Source: Rhodopseudomonas boonkerdii
Lineage (GTDB): Bacteria; Pseudomonadota; Alphaproteobacteria; Rhizobiales; Xanthobacteraceae
Length of the DNA stretch: 64,000 bases
NCBI RefSeq assembly: GCF_021184025.1
Contig: NZ_CP036537.1
Span: forward strand, 4,278,001-4,342,000
Direction: 5' to 3'
Positions 55,677-62,508 of the stretch are shown piece after piece (position 1 is the stretch's first letter; every line of letters starts with the position of its first letter). The notes under the pieces were generated by a model. That model worked only from the letters and a program-made list of their open reading frames with translations, made no database searches and was not told the DNA's origin. The position numbers were made by a program, and so were the translations under genes.

Positions 55677-57344
55677 TTACGGCGTCATGGTCATGGTCGA
55701 GAAATCGACGAACCAGCTCTTCGGCTGCACGAAGTTCTTGATCTTCGGGCTGAGCGCGCGAGGACCCACGTCATGCGCCACATAGAGGAACGCCGCATCA
55801 TCCACCGACGCTGCGTGCAACTCGGCAAGGGCCTTGTCGCGCTCGGCCGCGTCGAACGTGGTGCGTGCCTTCTTCACCAGTTCGTCGAACTTGGGATTGT
55901 TGATGAAGCCCCAATTGTTCGATAGCGGCGGCGCCATACCCGATTGCAGGAAGCGGACCAGAGCGAAGAACGGATCCATTGCCGCATAAGTGACGTTGGT
56001 GGCATGCGAACCGTTGGCGGTCGGATCCTTGGCGCCGCGGCGCCAGTTGGTGAACAACGTGTTCCACTCGATGACGTCGAGCTTGACGTCAAAATAGCAT
56101 TCCGCCAGCGCCTGCTGCAGGTATTCGTTCATTGGCAGCGGCTGCATCTGGCCGGAGCCAGAAGCAGAGGTCTGCGTCTTCACGGTGAGCTTCTTGTTGG
56201 GGCCGTAGCCGGCTTCCGCCATCAGCTTCTGCGCTTCCTTCAGATCGTATTTGATCTTGAAGGACGGATTGCCATACCAGGGATGGCCGGGCTCGAAGGT
56301 GCCGGTGGCAGGAACCATCAGACCGGCAAGCAGACCGTCGCGCAGACCTTCGCGATCGATGCAGAGATTGGCGGCCTTACGAACACGAATGTCGTTCCAT
56401 GGCGAGCCCTCGATACGCGAAAACTGCCAAGGCCATACATGCGGCTGCTCGTTCTTCTCGATCTTGAAACCCCGCGCGGTGATCTCCTTCACCGCATCCG
56501 GCGCCGGCGCTTCGGCCCAGTCGATCTGGCCGGACAGCAGCGCCGCGGTGCGTGCATTGGCTTCCGGCATGGGTAGCAACACCAGACGATCGACCTTCGG
56601 CACACGCGCCTTGTCCCAGTAGGCTTCGTTCTTCACCAGTTCGAGACGCTCGCGCGGCGTGAATTTGGACATCTTCCATGCACCGGTGCCCGATGCGTCC
56701 TTGGAAAACGCATCCCACGCGGCAGCCGACTTTGCCTTGGCGTCGGCGCCTTGCGCCTTGTCATAGAAAGACTGCCACTTGGTCGGACTTGCCATGAAGA
56801 GGTTAGTCAGATTGATCGGCAGGAAGGAATCCGGCTCTTTCGTCGTCAGCTCGACGGTCATGTCGTCGATCTTCTTTGCCGAGACCAGCGTTGGCATGCG
56901 CGAGGCGGTGACACCGACCTGGCTTGCATCGAATTGCGGCGCATCCTGCTTCAGCACCTTCTCGACGTTCCATACCACGGCGTCGGCATTGAAATCGCTA
57001 CCGTCGTGAAATTTGACGCCAGGACGCAGCTTGAAGATCCACTTGGTCTTGTCGCTGTCGTTAACTGCCCATTCCGTAGCCAATCCAGGGATCACAACGC
57101 TCGGCTTGGTGGCAGAGGAAAGATCCCACAGGGTGAGACCCTCATACATTGTATTGCCGGTGAAGCGATTGCCTTCAAAGCCCTGATCGGGTTGACCGAG
57201 CGTGCGCGGAATATCCGCGGCAGTCATGCCGATCTTCACCACGATTTCGGCTTGCGCGAATTGCGGCAGCGTCAGCGTCGTCGCGACGGTGAGCATGGCA
57301 AGAGCCGTCTTCAGACGGCCGGCGGCCGGTTTGTTGATACGCAT
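55677..57344 (-). CDS. ABC transporter substrate-binding protein, family 5 (first paralogue)
   Basis: A 555-residue periplasmic binding protein with signal peptide (TLTLPQFAQAE). SBP_bac_5 features: LATEWAVNDSDKTKWIFKLR, GVKFHDGSDFNADAVVWNVE and IDREGLRDGLLAGLMVPATG. First gene of the Dpp-type operon, with a -24/-12 promoter 60 bp upstream (57404-57418). It is clearly paralogous to the divergent gene at 57555 (shared ADIP.T.GQPD, PGLATEW and VKFHDGSDFNADAV). Ligand probably an oligopeptide or amide. Confidence 0.92.
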   Translation of the reverse strand: MRINKPAAGRLKTALAMLTVATTLTLPQFAQAEIVVKIGMTAADIPRTLGQPDQGFEGNRFTGNTMYEGLTLWDLSSATKPSVVIPGLATEWAVNDSDKTKWIFKLRPGVKFHDGSDFNADAVVWNVEKVLKQDAPQFDASQVGVTASRMPTLVSAKKIDDMTVELTTKEPDSFLPINLTNLFMASPTKWQSFYDKAQGADAKAKSAAAWDAFSKDASGTGAWKMSKFTPRERLELVKNEAYWDKARVPKVDRLVLLPMPEANARTAALLSGQIDWAEAPAPDAVKEITARGFKIEKNEQPHVWPWQFSRIEGSPWNDIRVRKAANLCIDREGLRDGLLAGLMVPATGTFEPGHPWYGNPSFKIKYDLKEAQKLMAEAGYGPNKKLTVKTQTSASGSGQMQPLPMNEYLQQALAECYFDVKLDVIEWNTLFTNWRRGAKDPTANGSHATNVTYAAMDPFFALVRFLQSGMAPPLSNNWGFINNPKFDELVKKARTTFDAAERDKALAELHAASVDDAAFLYVAHDVGPRALSPKIKNFVQPKSWFVDFSTMTMTP

Positions 57345-57403
57345 TCTAACTAGTCCCCTTCTTCCTAAACGAATTCAGTTGGCTAATTCTGATGCAGAGC
57401 AAT

Positions 57404-57418
57404 GCAACGCCTGTGCCA
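57404..57418 (-). promoter_or_regulatory. Sigma-54 (-24/-12) promoter of the first binding-protein gene
   Basis: Read on the minus strand: TGGCACAGGCGTTGC. It matches the RpoN consensus TGGCACG-N4-TTGC at 10 of 11 fixed positions with exact spacing. The predicted start of transcription is ~12 bases further on (near 57392), giving a ~48-base leader to the ATG at 57344. Confidence 0.75.
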
Positions 57419-57442
57419 CAAATCAGAGCAACGTGCGCTTGT

Positions 57443-57452
57443 GGTGTACACC
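57443..57452. promoter_or_regulatory. 10-bp palindrome midway between the divergent sigma-54 promoters
   Basis: GGTGTACACC is a perfect palindrome at almost the exact centre of the 210-bp divergent region. It lies 25-30 bp from the -24 boxes on each side. It could be a regulator or half-site for an enhancer-binding protein. It is short, so chance is possible. Confidence 0.35.
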
Positions 57453-57500
57453 CCTTTCACCCGCGACCGACTGGCACATGCCACGCAAGCGGTATGAGTG

Positions 57501-57515
57501 TGGCATTAAGCTTGC
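57501..57515 (+). promoter_or_regulatory. Sigma-54 (-24/-12) promoter of the second binding-protein gene
   Basis: TGGCATTAAGCTTGC matches the RpoN consensus at 9 of 11 fixed positions, with exact GG-N10-GC spacing and a perfect TTGC. The ATG is 40 bp downstream. A second, weaker candidate (TGGCACATGCCACGC, 57472-57486) lies just upstream. Confidence 0.68.
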
Positions 57516-57554
57516 TTGCATGCCAGCGACTGTTGTTCACGTCAGGAGCTGGGG

Positions 57555-59153
57555 ATGAGTTTGAAGTTTTCTTTCGTTGGTGCGGCACTTGCGGCCGTTG
57601 TCGGCCTCGCTGCACCCGCGAAAGCCGAGAGCGTTGTGCGTTACGGCATTTCAATGGCGGACATTCCGCTAACGACCGGCCAACCCGATCGCGGCGCCGG
57701 CGGCTATCAATTTACCGGTTACACCATCTACGACCCGCTGGTCGCATGGGAAATGGACGTGGCCGATCGTCCCGGCAAACTGATCCCCGGCCTTGCCACA
57801 GAATGGAAGGTCGACGACACGGACAAGACCAAATGGCGTTTCACCCTGCGCAAGGGCGTCAAGTTTCACGACGGCAGCGACTTCAATGCCGATGCGGTGA
57901 TCTGGAATCTGGACAAGGTGCTGAATGAAAAGGCACCGCAGTTCGACAAGCGCCAGAGTGCGCAGGTGAAGACCCGCCTGCCGTCGGTCGCGAGTTACGC
58001 CAAGATCGACGACGGCACGGTGGAGATCACCACCAAGACAGTCGATTCATTTTTCCCCTATCAGATGCTCTGGTTCCTCGTCTCCAGCCCGGCGCAATAT
58101 GAAAAAGTCGGCAAGGACTGGGACAAATTCGCGTCGCAACCTTCGGGCACCGGCCCGTTCAAGCTGACCAGGCTGGTGCCGCGCGAACTCGCCGAGCTCA
58201 GCAAGAACGCTGATTACTGGGACAAGAAGCGTTTGCCGAAAACCGACAAGCTGGTGCTGATCCCGATGCCGGAAGCGCTCACCCGCACCAACGCGCTGCT
58301 CGCCGGCCAGGTGGATCTGATCGAAACCCCTGCTCCCGATGCCGTGCCACAACTCAAGGGCGCCGGCATGAAGATCGTGGACAACGTTACGCCGCATGTC
58401 TGGAACTATCATCTCAGCGTGCTTCCGGGTTCGCCCTGGACTGACGTCCGCCTGCGCAAGGCACTTAACCTCGCCATCGACCGCGATGGCGTCGTTGCAC
58501 TCATGAACGGTCTCGCCAAGCCGGCGATCGGTCAGGTCGATCCGTCGAGCCCGTGGTTCGGCAAGCCGAGCTTCAAGATCAAATACGATCTCGCCGAAGC
58601 CAAGAAGCTGGTGAAAGAGGCGGGCTATGGCCCGGACAAGCCGCTGAAGGCGACTTTCATCATCGCCAATGGCGGCACCGGCCAGATGCTCTCGCTGCCG
58701 ATCAATGAATTCTTGCAGCAGAGCTTCAAGGAAATTGGCATCGAGATCGAGTTCAAGGTGGTCGAGCTCGAAGTGCTCTACACCGCGTGGCGCAAGGGCG
58801 CCGCCGACGACAGCATGAAGGGCATCACGTCGAACAATATTGCCTACGTCACCTCGGACCCACTCTACGCCATCGTTCGCTTCTTCCATTCCGGCCAGAT
58901 CGCGCCAGTCGGTGTGAACTGGGGCGGCTACAAGAATCCGAAGGTCGATGCCCTGATCGACGAGGCCAAGAACAATTTCGATCAGAAGAAGCAGGACGAA
59001 CTCCTGGCCGAAGCTCATGCGCAGATTGTCGACGATGCCGTTCTGGTCTGGGTGGTGCACGACACCAACCCGCATGCGTTGTCGCCGAAGGTCAAGAAGT
59101 TCGTGCAGGCGCAGCACTGGTTCCAGGATCTGACGACGATCGGCCTGGACTGA
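57555..59153 (+). CDS. ABC transporter substrate-binding protein, family 5 (second paralogue)
   Basis: A 532-residue periplasmic binding protein with signal peptide (AVVGLAAPAKAES). SBP_bac_5 motifs: ATEWKVDDTDKTKWRFTLRK, GVKFHDGSDFNADAVIWNLD, RKALNLAIDRDGVVALMNGL. ATG 57555 follows AGGAG. It has no permease genes of its own, so it most likely feeds the single permease-ATPase set encoded divergently. It is a paralogue of the gene ending at 57344 and gives the transporter a second specificity. Confidence 0.92.
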   Translation: MSLKFSFVGAALAAVVGLAAPAKAESVVRYGISMADIPLTTGQPDRGAGGYQFTGYTIYDPLVAWEMDVADRPGKLIPGLATEWKVDDTDKTKWRFTLRKGVKFHDGSDFNADAVIWNLDKVLNEKAPQFDKRQSAQVKTRLPSVASYAKIDDGTVEITTKTVDSFFPYQMLWFLVSSPAQYEKVGKDWDKFASQPSGTGPFKLTRLVPRELAELSKNADYWDKKRLPKTDKLVLIPMPEALTRTNALLAGQVDLIETPAPDAVPQLKGAGMKIVDNVTPHVWNYHLSVLPGSPWTDVRLRKALNLAIDRDGVVALMNGLAKPAIGQVDPSSPWFGKPSFKIKYDLAEAKKLVKEAGYGPDKPLKATFIIANGGTGQMLSLPINEFLQQSFKEIGIEIEFKVVELEVLYTAWRKGAADDSMKGITSNNIAYVTSDPLYAIVRFFHSGQIAPVGVNWGGYKNPKVDALIDEAKNNFDQKKQDELLAEAHAQIVDDAVLVWVVHDTNPHALSPKVKKFVQAQHWFQDLTTIGLD

Positions 59154-59173
59154 TCCGATACTCACAACTGTCG

Positions 59174-59264
59174 CCACCCGGCTTGACCGGGTGGCCCAAT
59201 ATACGCGCTGCCGGTGGTTGTTCGCCGACGTCGGTGTCTGCTGGATTCCCCGCTTTTGCGGGGG
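59174..59264. repeat. Paired hairpins between convergent genes
   Basis: CCACCCGG-CTTGA-CCGGGTGG (59174-59194) is a perfect 8-bp stem. 53 bp later TCCCCGC-TTTT-GCGGGGA (59247-59264) is another. The first follows the binding-protein stop by 20 bp and can serve as terminator. The second is of the GATTCCCCGC..GCGGGG type found as dispersed repeats in many Proteobacteria. Confidence 0.6.
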
Positions 59265-59284
59265 ACGACAAATGCGCCGTCAAA

Positions 59285-60886
59285 CTACCGCAACCGCACG
59301 ATCACGCCTTCGTTGCCACTCAACTCCAGCGGTCCGGCGACATTCTCTCCTTGGCGATCGAGCTTCGTCGAGATCAGCACCTCCCCGGCCCTGACATGAA
59401 GTGATGCGGGCTCGCCCGTGAAATTCAGCGCGACCAGAATCGACTGCTCGTCATAGGTCCGCCGATAAGCGAGAATCGCATCCTGCGTCTCCACCTGATC
59501 GTAGGTGCCGAATACCAATTCCGGTGTGCGCTTCCGCAAGGCAATCAGCTTCACATAGAGGCTGAGGATGGAATACGGATCAGCGGCCAGCGCAGCCGCA
59601 TTTTTCTCATGGTAATCGTCATCGAGCGGCAGCCACGGCATGCCCGTGGTGAAGCCGGCATTCTCGCCTGCCGACCACTGCATCGGCGTGCGGCAGCCGT
59701 CGCGGCCAACACCGATCCCCGGCACATTCTTCTCGAACGGATCCTGCACCTGATCCGGCGCAATCGGCACCTGCTTCATGCCGATTTCGTCACCGTAGTA
59801 GAGCGTCGGCGTGCCCCGCAGCGTCAGCAGCAGCACCGCCGCGACACGCGCCTGCGCTTCGCCTAAGCGCGTCGCGACCCGCGGCCGGTCGTGGTTGCCG
59901 AGCACCCAATTCGGCCAAGCGCCGAGCGGCAACGCGGCCTCATAGCGCGCAATCAGATCGGCGATGTCAGGCGCATGCCACGGCGCCGACAGCAGCGCGA
60001 AATTGAACGGCAGATGGGCGCCGGAAAGGTCCTTGCCGTAATAGGCCACGAGCCGGTCGATCGGCAGATAGATCTCGCCGATCAGCACGCGATCCTCGAA
60101 TTGATCGACGACCTGGCGCATCTCCGCGACGATCTCCTGCGTCTCCGGGCGATCGGCGGAGTAGAGGGAGACCAGCTTCTCATGCGGCGGGCGGCCTGCA
60201 ATATAGTTGGGATTAACCGGGTTATCGCGATACTGGTCATCCTTGATCAGGTGCCAGATCACGTCGACGCGAAAGCCATCAACCCCGCGGCGCATCCAGA
60301 AGCGCATCGCCTCATAGATGGCATCGCGTACATCGGGATTGCGCCAGTTGAGATCGGGCTGCCGGTCGAGGAAGGCGTGATAGTAGCACTGCCCCGTGGC
60401 CTCGTCATACTGCCACGAACTGCCGCCGAATTCGGATAGCCAGTTGGTCGGCGCACTGCCGTCCGACTTAGGATCGCGCCAGATGTACCAGTCGCGTTTC
60501 GGATTGTCGCGCGACGACCGGCTCTCGACGAACCAAGGATGCTCGTCGGAGGTATGGTTCGGCACAAGATCGAGGATGACCCGCAATCCGTTGGCATGCG
60601 CCGCTTCCACCAGCCTGTCGAAATCCGTGAGCGAGCCGAACAGCGGATGGATGTCCACGTAATTCGAGATGTCGTAACCGAAATCAGCCATCGGCGATGG
60701 GAAGATCGGCGAAATCCAGACGGCATCGATGCCGAGCTGACGCAGATAGGGCAGACGCTGAACGATACCGGCAAGATCGCCAACACCATCTCCGTTTGAA
60801 TCCTGAAATGAGCGGGGATAGATCTGATAGATCGTCCCAGCCTGCCACCAGATCGATGCTGCAGGCGCGTTGCTTGAAAAGGTCAT
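59285..60886 (-). CDS. GH13 alpha-glucosidase (oligo-1,6-glucosidase / sucrase type)
   Basis: A 533-residue enzyme with the GH13 conserved regions: DLVPNHTSDEHPWF, GFRVDVIWHL (nucleophile Asp), LIGEIYLP (acid/base Glu) and GNHDRPRVATR (Asp). The opening WWQAGTIYQIYPRSFQDSNG and GDLAGIVQRLPYL are typical of GH13 alpha-glucosidases of subfamilies 17/23/30/31. No signal peptide, so cytoplasmic. It should release glucose from malto- or isomalto-oligosaccharides, trehalose-like sugars or sucrose; the exact bond is not predictable by eye. Together with pgm and glgX it fits alpha-glucan use. Confidence 0.88.
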   Translation of the reverse strand: MTFSSNAPAASIWWQAGTIYQIYPRSFQDSNGDGVGDLAGIVQRLPYLRQLGIDAVWISPIFPSPMADFGYDISNYVDIHPLFGSLTDFDRLVEAAHANGLRVILDLVPNHTSDEHPWFVESRSSRDNPKRDWYIWRDPKSDGSAPTNWLSEFGGSSWQYDEATGQCYYHAFLDRQPDLNWRNPDVRDAIYEAMRFWMRRGVDGFRVDVIWHLIKDDQYRDNPVNPNYIAGRPPHEKLVSLYSADRPETQEIVAEMRQVVDQFEDRVLIGEIYLPIDRLVAYYGKDLSGAHLPFNFALLSAPWHAPDIADLIARYEAALPLGAWPNWVLGNHDRPRVATRLGEAQARVAAVLLLTLRGTPTLYYGDEIGMKQVPIAPDQVQDPFEKNVPGIGVGRDGCRTPMQWSAGENAGFTTGMPWLPLDDDYHEKNAAALAADPYSILSLYVKLIALRKRTPELVFGTYDQVETQDAILAYRRTYDEQSILVALNFTGEPASLHVRAGEVLISTKLDRQGENVAGPLELSGNEGVIVRLR

Positions 60887-60976
60887 GAGGCGGATTGAAC
60901 CCGACGGAATGAGCTAAAATCGGCACGAAAAAGCGGCCCTTCCAAGGAAGAGCCGCCGAATCGCACGCTCCGGATT

Positions 60977-61258
60977 CTAGTAGCGTTCGATGACAGTTCG
61001 ACGCTCGACGCCGCCGTCATAGTACCCGCGATCGCGGTCACGGTTGCGCTTGATGATGACCGTCTCGTCGCGGTCGCGGCGATCGCGATAGTAATCGCGG
61101 TCATAGTCGCGATAGTAACGATCGCGACCCACCGCGCCTACGGTGACACCGCCCGGCCCCACGCCCACGCCGATTTCCTGCGCACTTGCGGAGGTAACCG
61201 GAAGTGCCGTACCGATAGCCGCCGCCGCAACGGCGATAATGGCAACATGTTTGATCAT
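60977..61258 (-). CDS. Small exported Arg/Asp/Tyr-rich protein
   Basis: A 93-residue protein with a clear signal peptide (MIKHVAIIAVAAAAIGTALP, cleavage near SASAQE), a short Gly/Val stretch, and a tail of alternating Arg, Asp and Tyr (RDRYYRDYDRDYYRDRRDRD). AGGAG precedes the ATG at 61258. Similar low-complexity periplasmic proteins occur in Bradyrhizobium-like genomes, but I know no function. Transcribed alone. Confidence 0.7.
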   Translation of the reverse strand: MIKHVAIIAVAAAAIGTALPVTSASAQEIGVGVGPGGVTVGAVGRDRYYRDYDRDYYRDRRDRDETVIIKRNRDRDRGYYDGGVERRTVIERY

Positions 61259-61392
61259 GACCTGCTCCTCAGTTGCGTAACGATGAAGAAGCAATCCGGC
61301 GTCCCGGTGTTCGTTCCGGCACTTTGTGGCTAAATCACGCGATAAACCGCGATCGCAAAGGAACCAAATGCGTGCTCGTTGCGCGGAGACAA

Positions 61393-62355
61393 CTATTCGG
61401 CAGGCGTGATGGCATTGGTCGGCGTCGGCCGATCGGTGATCTGTTGGCCGAACAGGCTGCCGACCAGCTCCACCATCACCCGCGCGGTGCGGCCGCGCTC
61501 GTCGAGGAAGGGATTGAGTTCGACCACATCGAGCGAGCACAGCAGACCGGAATCGTGGAGCAGCTCCATGATGAGATGAGCTTCGCGATAGGTCGCACCG
61601 CCCTGCACCGTAGTACCGACACCGGGTGCGGTAATCGGATCGAGGAAATCCACATCCAGCGAGACATGCAGTACGCCGTTACGAGCCTTGACGCGATCAA
61701 TAACCCGGCGGATCAGCACACCGACGCCGAATTCATCGATCTGGCGCATATCGATCAGCGAGACCTTGCGTTGTCTCACCAGCTCCTTTTCAAGCTTATC
61801 GATCGAGCGGATACCGAACAGGTCGAGATGATCGGGCGTGATCGCCGCGCGCGGCTCGCTGTCGAGCAGTCCGTCGAGGCCCGGCTCGCCGCACAGGAAG
61901 GCGGCGGACATGCCGTGCATGTTGCCGGTAATGGTGGTGTGCGGCGTGTTGTAGTCGGCATGGGCATCGAGCCACAGCACGAACAGCTCACGCCCTTGCG
62001 CGTGCCAGTGGCGGGCGACACCGTTCACGGACCCCATCGACAGACTATGGTCGCCGCCGATGAAGATCGGAAGCGCGCCGGACGCGGACAGCCCATAGGC
62101 GCGTGCACTGAGCGCCTGAACATAGGCCTGGATGTCACGATAATGTTTCGCATTGTCCGGCGGCGGATCCTCGCTCACCGGCTTCGGCGGGGCGAGATTG
62201 CCGTGGTCCTCGACGACGAAGCCCAACTCTTCCAGAAGCGGTTTGAGCCCGGCCGTCCGCATCGCATCCGGCCCCATCAGCGTGCCGAGTTGCGATGCGC
62301 CAATCTCCACCGGCGCCCCGAGCAAGGCAATACGATTCGAACGAAAACGGCTCAT
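61393..62355 (-). CDS. rocF: Arginase (ureohydrolase family)
   Basis: A 320-residue ureohydrolase with all manganese-site motifs: GGDHSLSMGSVNG, WLDAHADYNTPHTTITGNMH and SLDVDFLDPITAPGVGT, plus the arginase-type VVELNPFLDERGRTARV. It splits arginine to ornithine and urea. The pattern (NTP... TTTGN-like loop, GTTVQGG) favours arginase over agmatinase. Monocistronic; divergent from glgX. Fits the nitrogen-scavenging theme of the amidase-transporter operon, although it is not linked to it. Confidence 0.9.
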   Translation of the reverse strand: MSRFRSNRIALLGAPVEIGASQLGTLMGPDAMRTAGLKPLLEELGFVVEDHGNLAPPKPVSEDPPPDNAKHYRDIQAYVQALSARAYGLSASGALPIFIGGDHSLSMGSVNGVARHWHAQGRELFVLWLDAHADYNTPHTTITGNMHGMSAAFLCGEPGLDGLLDSEPRAAITPDHLDLFGIRSIDKLEKELVRQRKVSLIDMRQIDEFGVGVLIRRVIDRVKARNGVLHVSLDVDFLDPITAPGVGTTVQGGATYREAHLIMELLHDSGLLCSLDVVELNPFLDERGRTARVMVELVGSLFGQQITDRPTPTNAITPAE

Positions 62356-62463
62356 GCATCAGCTCCTGAAACGCCACGCGCCCGTCATCGCGGCGCGGCA
62401 GGATCGTGAAAATAATCTCCGAAATGCGCGTGCCGCAGCGCAACGCAATCGAACGCCCGCCGT

Positions 62464-62469
62464 TATAAT
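62464..62469 (+). promoter_or_regulatory. Possible -10 box of glgX
   Basis: A perfect TATAAT in the 153-bp divergent region, ~40 bp upstream of the glgX GTG. No good -35 hexamer is obvious 17 bp upstream, so this is tentative. Confidence 0.35.
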
Positions 62470-62508
62470 GCGCGTTTCATTTCATCATTTTAACCGAATG
62501 GGGCAATC

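Noticed and set aside
57472..57486. TGGCACATGCCACGC as the main plus-strand sigma-54 promoter
   Set aside because: It has a perfect -24 but a poor -12 (ACGC instead of TTGC); the site at 57501-57515 is closer to the gene and has a perfect TTGC.
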